Under the pieces are notes generated by a model, which did no database searches, had not been told where the DNA came from, and saw only the letters and a program-made list of their open reading frames with translations. Below are positions 1 to 9,288 of a stretch of DNA of 64,000 nucleotides, piece after piece (positions within the stretch are counted from its first letter, which is position 1; each line of letters begins with the position of its first letter). The stretch spans positions 3,117,501-3,181,500 of the forward strand of contig NZ_CP014796.1 in the NCBI RefSeq assembly GCF_001969385.1, written 5' to 3'. The DNA is from Salipiger profundus. GTDB lineage: Bacteria; Pseudomonadota; Alphaproteobacteria; Rhodobacterales; Rhodobacteraceae. The position numbers and the translations under genes were made by a program.

Positions 1-1380
1 GTCGGGATGGTGCTGACCGCGCTCATCGCCATCGCGCAGGCGACCCGGCGCCACAACAAGTCCGCTTCGCGCCAGCTCGTCGCGCTCATGGCGGCCTTCG
101 TGCTGCTGCCGGCGATGCTGGCGGTGCCCTTCCACGAGGCGGTGCGGACGACGACCTTCCTCAATGCCTTCTTCGAGATGGTCTCGAGCCTGACCACCAC
201 CGGCGCCACGCTGTTCGAGCCGGGGCGGCTGTCGTCGGCCGAGCATCTCTGGCGGGCGCAGGTCGGCTGGATGGGCGGGCTGCTGATGTGGGTGGCGGCG
301 GCGGCGATCCTCGCGCCACTGACGCTCGGCGGCTTCGAGATCACCGCCCGCGGCGAGCCGGGGCAGGCGGTCGATGCCGGCGCGGTGCGGCGCGACATGT
401 CGGACCCGGCCGAGCGGCTCGGGGCCTCGTCGCGGCTGCTGGTGCCGATCTACGCGGCGCTGACGCTGGCGCTCTGGATCATGCTGATGATCGCCGGGGA
501 TTCGCCGCTGGTGGCCATCAGCCATGCGATGTCGACCATGGCGACCTCGGGCATCTCGCCGGTGGGCGGGCCGATGAACGCGGGCTCGGGCGTCGCGGGC
601 GAGATGATCATCTTCTGCTTCCTGTTCTTCGCGCTGTCGCGGCTCACCTTCTCGGGCGACACCGGCACCTCCTACCGGCCGGGGCTGCGCGAGGATCCGG
701 AGTTCCGGATGGGCCTGTCCATCGCCATCCTGGTTCCGGCGGTGCTGTTCCTGCGGCACTGGATCGCGTCCTTCGAGGTCGGCGAGGAGCAGAACTGGCT
801 GCTCGGCTTCCGGGCGCTCTGGGGCGGGGTCTTCACGGCGCTGTCGTTCCTGTCGACCACCGGCTTCGAAAGCGCCGACTGGGCGCAGGCGCAGGGCTGG
901 TCGGGACTGGCGACGCCGGGGCTGATCCTGATGGGGCTCACGATCATCGGCGGCGGCGTGGCGACCACGGCGGGCGGGGTGAAGCTGCTGCGGATCTACG
1001 CGCTGTTTCTCGCCGGCAAGCGCGAGCTCGAACGGCTGGTGCATCCGCACTCGGTCGGCCACTCGGGCGTCATGGCGCGGCGGATGCGGCGGCACGGGGC
1101 CTTCGTCGCGTGGGTGTTCTTCATGATGTTCGCCATGTCGATCGCGGCGCTGTCGCTGGTCTTCAGCCTGTTCCGGCTCGACTTCGAGAACGCCATGGTG
1201 CTGACCATCGCCGGGCTGACCAACTGCGGCCCGCTGATCCAGGCCGCCGCCGAGGTGCCCGTGGATCTGGGCGCGCTCGGGATCGGGGCCAAGCTGACGC
1301 TCTGCGCGGCGATGGTTCTCGGGCGGCTGGAACTGCTCGCGATCATCGCGCTCCTGACACCGGGTCTCTGGCGGGACTGA
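1..1380 (+). CDS. trkH: TrkH-family potassium uptake protein, 5' end outside the window
   Basis: Membrane subunit of the Trk potassium uptake system, which works with the NAD-binding TrkA protein. The reading frame is open from the first base, so the start lies upstream; about 459 codons are visible against a usual length near 480. All four pore loops of the TrkH/KtrB fold can be seen: LTTTGATLF near visible residue 65, MSTMATSGISPVGG near 175, FLSTTGFESADW near 285 and GLTNCGPLI near 405, each with the filter glycine. Strongly hydrophobic helices separate them. hfq and hflX follow, an order common in Rhodobacteraceae (family knowledge). Only the N-terminal 20-30 residues appear to be missing. 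Confidence 0.93.
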   Translation, partial: VGMVLTALIAIAQATRRHNKSASRQLVALMAAFVLLPAMLAVPFHEAVRTTTFLNAFFEMVSSLTTTGATLFEPGRLSSAEHLWRAQVGWMGGLLMWVAAAAILAPLTLGGFEITARGEPGQAVDAGAVRRDMSDPAERLGASSRLLVPIYAALTLALWIMLMIAGDSPLVAISHAMSTMATSGISPVGGPMNAGSGVAGEMIIFCFLFFALSRLTFSGDTGTSYRPGLREDPEFRMGLSIAILVPAVLFLRHWIASFEVGEEQNWLLGFRALWGGVFTALSFLSTTGFESADWAQAQGWSGLATPGLILMGLTIIGGGVATTAGGVKLLRIYALFLAGKRELERLVHPHSVGHSGVMARRMRRHGAFVAWVFFMMFAMSIAALSLVFSLFRLDFENAMVLTIAGLTNCGPLIQAAAEVPVDLGALGIGAKLTLCAAMVLGRLELLAIIALLTPGLWRD

Positions 1381-1537
1381 GGGGCTTTGCCTGCGGTCTG
1401 ACCAACGGGCAACCCACCGCCCGGGATTTGGGCAAAGACCGGATTTTCCGCTGGAAGTTCCGTAAACCGCGTTACATACTCGCTCGACAGAGGGAAGGCC
1501 GCACTGCGGCAAAAGGGCAAGAACAAAGGCAATTTCA

Positions 1538-1780
1538 ATGGCTTCGGACAGACAAAACCTTCAGGACGCATTCCTCAATCATGTCCGCAAAACCAAGGTT
1601 CCCGTCACAGTCTTTCTCATCAACGGGGTGAAGCTTCAGGGCGTCATCACGTGGTTCGACAATTTCTGCGTGCTGCTGCGCCGTGATGGCCAGTCGCAGC
1701 TTGTCTACAAGCACGCGATCTCGACGATCATGCCGTCGCAGCCGATCAACCTCTACGATGGCGATGGCGGCAACGATTGA
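1538..1780 (+). CDS. hfq: RNA chaperone Hfq
   Basis: Hexameric Sm-like RNA chaperone that pairs small RNAs with mRNAs. The 80-residue protein is almost only the Sm core. The Sm1 segment ([19 protein letters not shown]) and the Hfq Sm2 signature [12 protein letters not shown] are both present, while the disordered C-terminal tail of enterobacterial Hfq is short. The ATG is preceded by AAGG-rich sequence. The stop codon overlaps the TTG start proposed for hflX, so the two are probably co-translated, as in many proteobacteria. Confidence 0.98.
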   Translation: MASDRQNLQDAFLNHVRKTKVPVTVFLINGVKLQGVITWFDNFCVLLRRDGQSQLVYKHAISTIMPSQPINLYDGDGGND

Positions 1781-3051
1781 GAGAACATGACCCGCATGTG
1801 ACCCGCGCCTGGGTCCTGCATCCCGACATTCGCTCCGACCGCGACCGCCGCGATGCGGAGATGGCGCTTGAAGAGGCGATGGCCCTTGCGGCCGCGCTCC
1901 CGGACCTCGAGGTTGCGGGCGGTGCCGTCGTGCCATTGCGCGATCCGCACCCCGGCACGCTGTTCGGTTCCGGCAAGATCGAGGAACTCGCCGAGCAGCT
2001 CAAGGCCGACGAGATCGAGCTTGTGCTGGTCGACGGCCCGGTGACCCCGGTGCAGCAGCGCAACCTCGAGAAGGCCTGGAAAGTGAAGCTTCTCGACCGG
2101 ACCGGGCTGATCCTCGAGATCTTCTCGGACCGTGCCGCCACCCGCGAGGGTGTGCTGCAGGTCGAGATGGCGCATCTGTCCTACCAGCGCACCCGGCTGG
2201 TGCGGGCCTGGACCCACCTTGAACGTCAGAGGGGCGGGCTTGGCTTCGTCGGCGGCCCCGGCGAAACCCAGATCGAGGCCGACCGCCGTGCCATCGACGA
2301 GCAGCTCGTGCGGCTGCGCCGGCAGCTCGACCGGGTGGTCAAGACCCGCGACCTGCACCGCAAGGCGCGTGCCAAGGTGCCTTTCCCGATCGTCGCGCTG
2401 GTGGGCTACACCAACGCCGGCAAGTCGACGCTGTTCAACCGGCTGACCGGGGCCGAGGTCATGGCCAAGGACATGCTCTTCGCCACGCTCGACCCGACCA
2501 TGCGGGCGGTGCGCCTGCCTACGGGCATCGAGGTCATCCTGTCGGACACGGTGGGCTTCATCTCCGACCTGCCGACCGAGCTGGTCGCGGCCTTCCGCGC
2601 CACGCTCGAAGAGGTGCTGGCCGCCGACATCATCCTGCACGTGCGCGACATCTCGCACCCGAACACCACCGAGCAGGCCGCCGATGTCGATGCAATCATG
2701 AAGTCGCTCGGCGTCGATGAAGAGGTGCCGCTGCTCGAGGTCTGGAACAAGGTCGACCTTCTCGATGGCGAGAGCCGCGACGCGATCCTGACCCGGGCCG
2801 CGCGCGAGGAGGACGTCTTTGCCGTCTCGGCGCTGACCGGCGAGGGCCTGCAGGAGATGCTGGCCGAGGTCACCGAACGGCTGCAGGGCGAGACCGTCGA
2901 GGAAGAGCTGCGGCTTGCCTTCGACGATGGCCGCCGCCGCTCGTGGCTCTTCAACAAGGGTCTCGTCCAGCACGAGCACCAGGACGAAGACGGCTTCGTC
3001 GTGAAGGTGCGCTGGACCGCCAAGGACCGGGCACAGTTCGAAACGCTCTGA
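1777..3051 (+). CDS. hflX: Ribosome-associated GTPase HflX
   Basis: GTPase that binds the large ribosomal subunit and splits stalled ribosomes. Residues 1-190 form the HflX N-terminal domain with the glycine-rich GGPGETQIE segment. The G domain follows, with the P-loop [12 protein letters not shown], the G3 motif DTVGF and the G4 motif NKVD, then a short C-terminal domain; length (424 aa) is normal. The longest reading starts at TTG 1777, overlapping the hfq stop as TTGA. An in-frame GTG at 1798 (417 aa) is an equally possible start; the ATG triplets nearby are out of frame. Confidence 0.95.
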   Translation: MREHDPHVTRAWVLHPDIRSDRDRRDAEMALEEAMALAAALPDLEVAGGAVVPLRDPHPGTLFGSGKIEELAEQLKADEIELVLVDGPVTPVQQRNLEKAWKVKLLDRTGLILEIFSDRAATREGVLQVEMAHLSYQRTRLVRAWTHLERQRGGLGFVGGPGETQIEADRRAIDEQLVRLRRQLDRVVKTRDLHRKARAKVPFPIVALVGYTNAGKSTLFNRLTGAEVMAKDMLFATLDPTMRAVRLPTGIEVILSDTVGFISDLPTELVAAFRATLEEVLAADIILHVRDISHPNTTEQAADVDAIMKSLGVDEEVPLLEVWNKVDLLDGESRDAILTRAAREEDVFAVSALTGEGLQEMLAEVTERLQGETVEEELRLAFDDGRRRSWLFNKGLVQHEHQDEDGFVVKVRWTAKDRAQFETL

Positions 3052-3138
3052 TCCCGGCGGATTTCGCCGCTCCGGCTCTGGACGCCGGGGCGGGGGGCAC
3101 TAGATCGCCTGCGTCGACACGGGCATGGAGTGCGCGTC

Positions 3139-4137
3139 ATGGCCCGGGACCCCGGCCTTTCCAAATCCCTCGATTGGTTCATCGACGGCCCGCAGCCGAT
3201 GAAGTGGCGCGACGTGGCGACGATGGTGCTTGCCGTGGTCGTCCCGCCGGCGGTCGCGGTCTGGTTCTTCGGCGTGGCCGGCATGGCGGCCTTTGCCGCC
3301 TCGATGCCGGCGCACCTTGCCAGCCGCGAGGGCGGCGGGCTGGTTGCGCTGCTCGCCACGATGACCACGGGTCTTGCGGGGATGGTGGCAATCGGCGATC
3401 CGGTCATGGCGCTTCTGGTCGCGGGCTGCCTGTCGGTGATGACCGCCATCGCCTCGCATCACCAGCTTGCGCGCCCGGCAATGCGCGCGCTGCTGACCTG
3501 GACCCTGTTCACCGCGCCGATCATCCCTGACGACAACCTGCCGCAGCTTTTCGTCCTCTACCTTGCCGGCATGGTCTGGAGCGTCTCGGTCACCGTGCTG
3601 CTGGGCCGGGCCGGAACGCCTGCGGCGCTGACCGCCCAGAGCCGTGTCTACAGCGTGACCTTCGGCGTGGTCTTCGGCATCGGGCTGGTCTCTGCGGTCT
3701 GGCTCGGTGGCCAGCTGTTCGACGACCACGGCTTCTGGCTGCCGCTGACCTTCGTGATCCTGTCGATGCCACCCTATGGCGCGGTGTTCTCGCGCAGCCT
3801 CAAGCGGACGCTGGCGACACTGGTGGGGGCGCTCGCCTCGGTTGCGCTGTCGCAGCTGTCGCCGCCGACGGCGGTGACCGTGCTTCTCGCCGTGGCCGCG
3901 TTCCCGCTGGCCTTCCGCTTCATTCCGCGCAGCTCGTTCATTGGTGTCACGCTGCTGACCTTCACCATTCTCGAGGCGCTCTCGATGATCTCGGACGTGG
4001 ACATGCTGGCCGAGGCGCGCATCGAAACGGTGATCCTCGCGAGCCTCATGACGCTGGTGCTTGGCCTTGTTGCCGCCGGGGTGCTTGCCGTGCTGAAGCC
4101 CAATGCACTGCGCGAGATCACCTCGCCGAAGCAGTAG
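3139..4137 (+). CDS. FUSC-like integral membrane protein
   Basis: Polytopic inner-membrane protein of the fusaric-acid-resistance/aromatic-acid exporter (FUSC) type; substrate unknown. About 10 hydrophobic segments are visible, with a repeat-like second half beginning FWLPLTFVILSMPPYGAVFSR, which resembles the FUSC core (a conserved W-x-LT-x-V segment followed by a basic loop). ATG 3139 is chosen because GGAG lies 8 nt upstream; GTG 3130 would add three residues. It ends 18 bp from the convergent phosphotransferase gene. No cytoplasmic FUSC domain or partner membrane-fusion gene is nearby, so an export role is only inferred. Confidence 0.65.
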   Translation: MARDPGLSKSLDWFIDGPQPMKWRDVATMVLAVVVPPAVAVWFFGVAGMAAFAASMPAHLASREGGGLVALLATMTTGLAGMVAIGDPVMALLVAGCLSVMTAIASHHQLARPAMRALLTWTLFTAPIIPDDNLPQLFVLYLAGMVWSVSVTVLLGRAGTPAALTAQSRVYSVTFGVVFGIGLVSAVWLGGQLFDDHGFWLPLTFVILSMPPYGAVFSRSLKRTLATLVGALASVALSQLSPPTAVTVLLAVAAFPLAFRFIPRSSFIGVTLLTFTILEALSMISDVDMLAEARIETVILASLMTLVLGLVAAGVLAVLKPNALREITSPKQ

Positions 4138-4155
4138 CGGCAGGAGCCGCGCGGC

Positions 4156-5106
4156 TCAGGGCGCGAAGAGCTTATCCTTCACGGCCATGATCCGCCGTGC
4201 GGCAAGGTAGCGGGCCGCCTGTCGGCGCGACGGGGCAGCGGGCGTGGCCGCCCAGATTCCCAGCGCGAACAACCTCTGCAGGAACAGCAGCGCCTCCGGT
4301 GTGGTCCCGGTCGGGCCGTAGCCCCGGGCGAGGGCGGCCGCGAGCGGCGCCGGGTCGTCGTCTTCCGGCGCAAGGACCATGGCGTCGATCAGGAGCCAGA
4401 CGAGATCGCGCAGCGGTTCGTCCTCCTTCGCGTTCTCGAAGTCCAGTCCGACGAGACCGCCCTGCGTGGCCACGATGTTGGACAAGTGCAGGTCGCGATG
4501 GGTGACGGCGCGCCGCGCGGGCGTGCCGCGCACCTCGCGGGCCATGATCTCCATGCCGGCCACGTCCGATCGAAAGGCCTCGACCTCGGGAAAGGCCCGG
4601 GTGCCCTCGGCGTGCCAGTCGAACAGCCGGTGCAGCCAGGCGATCTGCCCCTTGGGGCGGAACGGATGGGAACGCGCGGTCGTGCCATGGAACGCGGCGA
4701 GCCAGCGCCCGGCCTCCTCCAGCCGCGCCAGCCGCTCCCGACCCGAGAGCACCGGCCAGAGTGCCGAAAGCACGGGGCCGTCGGCGTAATCCATCGCCAG
4801 CACCCCGCGTGCCTCGTCAAGGAACAGAACCTCCGGCGCGCCGCCAGGCAGCGCGGCGGCCACGGCACGCTGCCGCTCGGCCTGTGCCCGTGCGCGGGCG
4901 CCTTCGGCGGGCGCGTAGACCTTGACGACCAGCCTCTGCTCCGGCTGAGCCGCGCAGAACACCTGCGCCTCGAGCGGGCCGGCGGCGTTCTTCAGGCAGC
5001 CGAGCCCCCATTGCATGCCGGGATAGCGGTGGGCCAGCGCGGCACGCGCCTGCGCACGGGCCGCCTCCTTGGTGATTTTCGTGCTGTCGTCCGCCGCGTT
5101 CGTCAT
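4156..5106 (-). CDS. APH/choline-kinase-fold phosphotransferase
   Basis: Small-molecule kinase of the aminoglycoside phosphotransferase fold, 316 aa. The catalytic loop HRDLHLSN (near residue 205) and the metal-binding LDFEN (near 222) are intact, and a KVY lysine near residue 60 could contact ATP. Its ATG overlaps the stop of the upstream penicillin acylase gene by 4 nt, so the two are translationally coupled. The substrate cannot be read from the sequence; the APH fold also covers sugar, amino-alcohol and protein kinases, so an antibiotic-resistance role should not be assumed. Confidence 0.8.
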   Translation of the reverse strand: MTNAADDSTKITKEAARAQARAALAHRYPGMQWGLGCLKNAAGPLEAQVFCAAQPEQRLVVKVYAPAEGARARAQAERQRAVAAALPGGAPEVLFLDEARGVLAMDYADGPVLSALWPVLSGRERLARLEEAGRWLAAFHGTTARSHPFRPKGQIAWLHRLFDWHAEGTRAFPEVEAFRSDVAGMEIMAREVRGTPARRAVTHRDLHLSNIVATQGGLVGLDFENAKEDEPLRDLVWLLIDAMVLAPEDDDPAPLAAALARGYGPTGTTPEALLFLQRLFALGIWAATPAAPSRRQAARYLAARRIMAVKDKLFAP

Positions 5107-7571
5107 TCCTGCACGAGGCGCGTGACCCCGATCGACGCCGCCCGCGCAAGATCCGCGTCGAGCGACATCGGGATGTATTCGCCGCGCCGCCAGAGCGTTC
5201 CGAGATCGTCGTAATGCCGGGACAGGAAGTGCCCGGACTGCCCGGTCGAGGTCACGAAGACCGACGAGTCGGGATCGGCGAAATCATAGACCCCGCGATA
5301 GGTGGCGCCGTGCACGCTCAGGAACGGATCGTCTCCCTTGCCGGAGCTCACCCCGCGCTCGAGCGTGAAATCCCCGCCCGAGGTGCTTTGCCGGATGTTC
5401 ACGAAGTAGCGCAGCACCGGGATATCGCCGAGCACTGCATGCTTGTGCAGCGCCTGGTGCGCGTCGCCCCAGCGCAGCGATTCCAGCGCCGTCCCGTAGC
5501 GCTCGCCGATCCACACCAGCGCGTCGTCAAGCGCCATGCGGGCGATGTCGCTGCAGCTTTCCACCGCCACCGAGCGGATCACGTCGCACCATTTGCCGGC
5601 GCCGTCGACGTTGCGGAAGACGCGCTCGATGAACAGCGGCTCCACGTGGTCGTAGTCGTTGGCGAGCGGCCCCAGCTCGTCGCGGATCAACCGGTCCTGA
5701 AGGGCGCGGACCCAGGCGGCATAGATCAGCGGCTCGGGCAGATGCTCGTTCATCTCGCCGTTCCAGTTGGCCAGCAGGTCGAGCGCCCGGGCCCGCTGGC
5801 GCTCGGGGGTGCCCTCTGCCGCGGCCTCGCCGGTGTACCACAGGTCACGGCCGATGAGCGGCAGCAGCGTGCGCGCGGCCGGGGACACCGTGTCGAGCTG
5901 CGCCTCGATGAAGCTGTCGCGGGTGTGCACCTCGCGTCCCTGCATCAGCTGCCGCCAGCGCATCACGCGCTGGCTATCGCCCCAGTTGTAGCTGACGTGC
6001 AGCGGAAAGGGCCGGTCGACGACCTTGTTGTTGGTGTTGCCGACGATGCCGCCCGACGGGTCGATCCACGACGGGTGGTCCGCCTCGGGCAGGGTGCCCT
6101 GCCAGCGGTTCGCCTCGATCCAGCCGGGCGAGGGGATGCGGCCCTGGCTCTGATGCGCGGGATCGCGGCGCGGCATGGCGCCCACCAGCTTCAGCCCGAC
6201 GCTCTCGCGGTCCATCACCGTGAGCATCTGCGAAGGCGCGACGTAAGCCTTCGAGGCCTCGAAGGCCTCTTCGACGCTTCCCGCCTGCATGAGCTTCAGA
6301 GCACCGCTCATCGAGCTGTCTTCGTCGGAAAGCGCGGTCCAGCTCATGCTGACCACGTGACCCGGCGGCGTGATCGTCTCGAGCTCGAAGCGCGAGCGTG
6401 GCAGCACCGGGCCGTTGTCGGTCCAGCGCAGGGTGACGGTGACCGGCGCCGCGTCGCGGATCTCGACGATCGAGCGGCGCGTCTCGAAGCGTTTCCAGCC
6501 GTCGGGGGTGCGGTATTGCTCGGGGTTGTCGGGGTTCAGCTCTTCGATGTGCAGGTCCTGGTCGTCGAGATACGACGAGGTGATCCCCCAGGCGAGCCGC
6601 TTGGACCGGCCCAGCATCACCGCCGGAATGCCCGGGATGGTGCCGCCGATCACGTCGCCCGACTGCAGTTGCAGCCGTGCGAGATACCATGTCGAGGGTG
6701 CGGTGTAGCCAAGGTGGGGATCGTTGGCGAGCAGCGTGCCGCCACCGGCCGAGCGGTCGGGTGCGGCGGCCCAGGCATTCGAGGCGCCGGCCATGCCGCG
6801 CTCGGGCACCGGCGACAGCGCCGTGTGGTCGGTGGCCGGGGCGCTGGCGTAACGCGGCATGGTCGCGCCGGGAAGCAGGCTCGCGTAGTCGGGCAGGGCG
6901 GCGGTTCCGTCGCCGGGGATGTCGGGCAGGATGTCGGCCAGCCGTTCGGGGTCGGGCAGCAGCAGCGAGGTGCGGGCGCGCAGGATCTCGTCGCGGAACT
7001 GGCCGGACAGCTGCAGCGCCATGAGCTTGACCAGCGCGATGCTGTCGGCGGGCTGCCACGGCGCGATGGGCGCGTTGAAGAGGAAGAACTCGGGCGCGCC
7101 GCGGCCGAGGCTCTGCTCGTTGATCTCGGTGATGCGGGCGTTGATCCCGGCGGCGTAGGCGCGCAGCGCGGCCCGGGTCTCGGGGTCCTGCGCCGCGACC
7201 GAGCGCGTCGCCAGCGGGTAGAGGTCGAGCCGGCGCATGAGAATGTCGGTGTCGAGCGTGCGGCGGCCGAACACCTCGGAAAGGCGCCCCTGCACGGTGC
7301 GCCGCAGCAGCACCATCTGCCACAGACGGTCCTGCGCGTGGGCGTAGCCCAGCCCGTAGAAGGCATCGTCGTCGGACCCCGCGAAGATATGCGGCACCGC
7401 CGAGTTGTCGCGTACGATTTCTATCTCGCCGTCGGTGCCCGCCACCGCGAGCGTCTTGTCGTAGTCGGGAAGCGAGCGGGCGGCGAGGTAGTAGACCAGC
7501 ACCACCGCGATGACCGCCAGAACGATCGCCGCGGAGGCAAGCCTGAGAAGCCACCGGAATAGAAATGCCAT
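5103..7571 (-). CDS. Penicillin acylase family N-terminal-nucleophile hydrolase
   Basis: Ntn-hydrolase of the penicillin G acylase / acyl-homoserine-lactone acylase / cephalosporin acylase family, cleaving amide-linked acyl chains. The 822-residue precursor has one N-terminal hydrophobic helix (residues 5-28), an alpha region with VPHIFAGSDDDAFYGLGY, and the self-cleavage site at GASNAW (near residue 262) that would expose the catalytic serine. The downstream ANDPHLGY block and the NTNNKV segment with the oxyanion Asn are present. It probably acts in the periplasm or anchored at the membrane. A 4-nt overlap couples it to the APH-like kinase. Actual substrate (beta-lactam, quorum signal or peptide) is unknown. 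Confidence 0.9.
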   Translation of the reverse strand: MAFLFRWLLRLASAAIVLAVIAVVLVYYLAARSLPDYDKTLAVAGTDGEIEIVRDNSAVPHIFAGSDDDAFYGLGYAHAQDRLWQMVLLRRTVQGRLSEVFGRRTLDTDILMRRLDLYPLATRSVAAQDPETRAALRAYAAGINARITEINEQSLGRGAPEFFLFNAPIAPWQPADSIALVKLMALQLSGQFRDEILRARTSLLLPDPERLADILPDIPGDGTAALPDYASLLPGATMPRYASAPATDHTALSPVPERGMAGASNAWAAAPDRSAGGGTLLANDPHLGYTAPSTWYLARLQLQSGDVIGGTIPGIPAVMLGRSKRLAWGITSSYLDDQDLHIEELNPDNPEQYRTPDGWKRFETRRSIVEIRDAAPVTVTLRWTDNGPVLPRSRFELETITPPGHVVSMSWTALSDEDSSMSGALKLMQAGSVEEAFEASKAYVAPSQMLTVMDRESVGLKLVGAMPRRDPAHQSQGRIPSPGWIEANRWQGTLPEADHPSWIDPSGGIVGNTNNKVVDRPFPLHVSYNWGDSQRVMRWRQLMQGREVHTRDSFIEAQLDTVSPAARTLLPLIGRDLWYTGEAAAEGTPERQRARALDLLANWNGEMNEHLPEPLIYAAWVRALQDRLIRDELGPLANDYDHVEPLFIERVFRNVDGAGKWCDVIRSVAVESCSDIARMALDDALVWIGERYGTALESLRWGDAHQALHKHAVLGDIPVLRYFVNIRQSTSGGDFTLERGVSSGKGDDPFLSVHGATYRGVYDFADPDSSVFVTSTGQSGHFLSRHYDDLGTLWRRGEYIPMSLDADLARAASIGVTRLVQE

Positions 7572-7689
7572 CAGGAGTGCCCCGCTGTCCTCGGTCTTCG
7601 TGCGGGATTACCGCGCCGCCGCCCCCTTGCCAAGGGGCGGGACCCGGGCGACAGTCCCGCCAACGACAGCGATAACGGGAGCTTGAACC

Positions 7690-8562
7690 ATGGCGAAATG
7701 CGCATTCCTCGGTCTGGGTGTGATGGGCTATCCGATGGCCGGTCACCTCGTGGCCGCCGGCCACGACGTCACCGTCTACAACCGAACCTCCGCCAAGGCC
7801 GAAGCCTGGGTGGCCGAGCACGGCGGCACGCTGTCGCTGACCCCTCGAGAGGCGGCCGAGGGCGCCGAGTTCGTGATGGCCTGCGTCGGCAACGACGACG
7901 ACCTGCGCAGCGTCTGCCTCGGCGACGACGGCGCCTTCGCGGGCATGGCCGAGGGCACGGTCTTCGTCGATCACACCACCGTCAGCTCGATGGTGACGCT
8001 CGAGCTTGCCGAGATCGCCGCCGCGCGCGGCGCGGGCTTCGTCGATGCGCCGGTGTCGGGCGGGCAGGCCGGGGCCGAGAACGGCCAGCTCGTGGTGATG
8101 TGCGGCGGCGAGCAGGCGCAATACGACCGTGCCGCGCCGCTGATCGACGCCTATTCCAAGCTCTGCAAGCGCATCGGCGACACGGGGGCCGGCCAGAAGT
8201 GCAAGATGGTCAACCAGATCTGCATCGCGGGCCTGGTGCAGGGCCTGTCCGAGGGGCTGGCCTTTGCCGAGAAGGCCGGCATCGACGGCCGCGCGGTGGT
8301 CGAGGTCATCGGTGGCGGCGCCGCCGGCTCGTGGCAGATGGTCAACCGCTTCGAGACCATGCTCGACGACGAGTTCGACCACGGCTTCGCGGTGGACTGG
8401 ATGCGCAAGGACCTCGCCATCTGCCTCGCCACCGCCGAGGAGACCGGCGCCTCGCTTCCGGTCACCGCTCTGGTCGACCAGTTCTACAAGGACGTGCAGA
8501 ACATGGGCGGCGGCCGCTGGGACACCTCTTCGCTCATCAAGCGGCTCAAGGCGCTCGGCTGA
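7690..8562 (+). CDS. NAD(P)-dependent beta-hydroxyacid dehydrogenase
   Basis: Member of the 3-hydroxyisobutyrate dehydrogenase / tartronate semialdehyde reductase / 6-phosphogluconate dehydrogenase superfamily, 290 aa. The N-terminal Rossmann motif FLGLGVMGYPMAGHL (residues 5-19), the substrate loop DAPVSGGQAG (near 122) and the catalytic lysine in GAGQKCKMVNQ (near 172) are all visible. It is transcribed divergently from the penicillin acylase gene and ends at a strong terminator. It is intact, unlike the related mmsB at 24776-25647; the true substrate is not determined. Confidence 0.92.
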   Translation: MAKCAFLGLGVMGYPMAGHLVAAGHDVTVYNRTSAKAEAWVAEHGGTLSLTPREAAEGAEFVMACVGNDDDLRSVCLGDDGAFAGMAEGTVFVDHTTVSSMVTLELAEIAAARGAGFVDAPVSGGQAGAENGQLVVMCGGEQAQYDRAAPLIDAYSKLCKRIGDTGAGQKCKMVNQICIAGLVQGLSEGLAFAEKAGIDGRAVVEVIGGGAAGSWQMVNRFETMLDDEFDHGFAVDWMRKDLAICLATAEETGASLPVTALVDQFYKDVQNMGGGRWDTSSLIKRLKALG

Positions 8563-8581
8563 GCTCACCGCCGCTCCGATG

Positions 8582-8622
8582 AAAAAACGCGCGCCCCGCT
8601 CAGTGCCGGGCGCGCGTTTCTT
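8582..8622. terminator. Bidirectional intrinsic terminator
   Basis: A perfect 12-bp stem (arms 8585-8596 and 8608-8619) with an 11-nt loop is flanked by a T-rich run on the right and six A on the left. It sits between two convergent genes and could end both transcripts. Confidence 0.85.
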
Positions 8623-8697
8623 CTGGCTGGAAATATCCCGGGGGAGGCGCGCGCCCCGGCGCGCGACGGGGGCAGAGCCCCCTCCCGGAATGCGGTC

Positions 8698-9123
8698 TCA
8701 GACCAGTTCTGCCTTCATCGTGATCTCGGTGTCGAGCAGCTTCGAGATCGGGCAGTTCTCCTTGGCGGTCTGCGCGGCCTTGTCGAAATCCGCCGCGGTG
8801 GCGTTCGGCACCGAGGCCTTCACGTCGAGGTGGCTCTTGGTGACGGCGAACCCGTCGTCGTTCTTCTCGAGCGACACGGTGGCCTCGGTCGAGATGTCAT
8901 CGGCGGTGAAACCCGCCTCGCCGAGGATCATGCTCAGTGCCATTGAGAAGCAGCTCGCGTGCGCCGCGCCGATCAGCTCTTCGGGGTTGCTGCCCGGCTC
9001 GCCCTCGAAGCGCTTCTTGAAGCCGTAGTTCACGTTCTCCAGAACGCGCGACTCCGTCGAGATCGTGCCGGTGCCCTCGGTCAGGCTGCCTTTCCAGTTC
9101 GCGGACCCTTTTTTCTGGATCAT
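8698..9123 (-). CDS. OsmC family peroxiredoxin-like protein
   Basis: Thiol peroxidase of the OsmC/Ohr family that reduces organic hydroperoxides, 141 aa, cytoplasmic. The start is set at ATG 9123 because AAAGGAG lies just upstream (9130-9136) and the protein then begins with the typical OsmC opening MIQKKGSANWKG; a longer open frame upstream lacks family similarity. The two catalytic cysteines are visible in GAAHASCFSMAL (near residue 55) and ENCPISKLL (near 123). It stands alone between rne (divergent) and the dehydrogenase (convergent). Confidence 0.95.
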   Translation of the reverse strand: MIQKKGSANWKGSLTEGTGTISTESRVLENVNYGFKKRFEGEPGSNPEELIGAAHASCFSMALSMILGEAGFTADDISTEATVSLEKNDDGFAVTKSHLDVKASVPNATAADFDKAAQTAKENCPISKLLDTEITMKAELV

Positions 9124-9252
9124 GTCGTGCTCCTTTTCGGTTTCGGTGATCGCCCGCGATGCGGGCGCTTGGTCCCTCAACGCGTCAGTGCGGCTGCGGT
9201 TGCACCCGGCGGGACACCCTTGGACATGTTGCGCGCGGACGCACATTCCATA

Positions 9253-9282
9253 TTGTGTTTTCCACAGATGATCCTTTATGCT
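9253..9282 (+). promoter_or_regulatory. Putative sigma-70 promoter of rne
   Basis: TTGTGT (9253-9258) and TATGCT (9277-9282) are separated by 18 bp. Transcription would start near 9289, giving rne a leader of about 325 nt. Inferred from sequence only. Confidence 0.5.
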
Positions 9283-9288
9283 GAACGC

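Noticed and set aside
4156..5106. Annotation as an aminoglycoside-resistance gene
   Set aside because: Only the general kinase motifs are present; nothing identifies an antibiotic substrate.
5214..7562. Rightward open frame of about 780 codons antisense to the penicillin acylase
   Set aside because: The acylase has clear catalytic motifs; the antisense product has none.
9258..9266. TTTTCCACA resembling a DnaA box upstream of rne
   Set aside because: A single 9-mer with no cluster, no AT-rich unwinding region and no dnaA/dnaN/parAB nearby; expected by chance.
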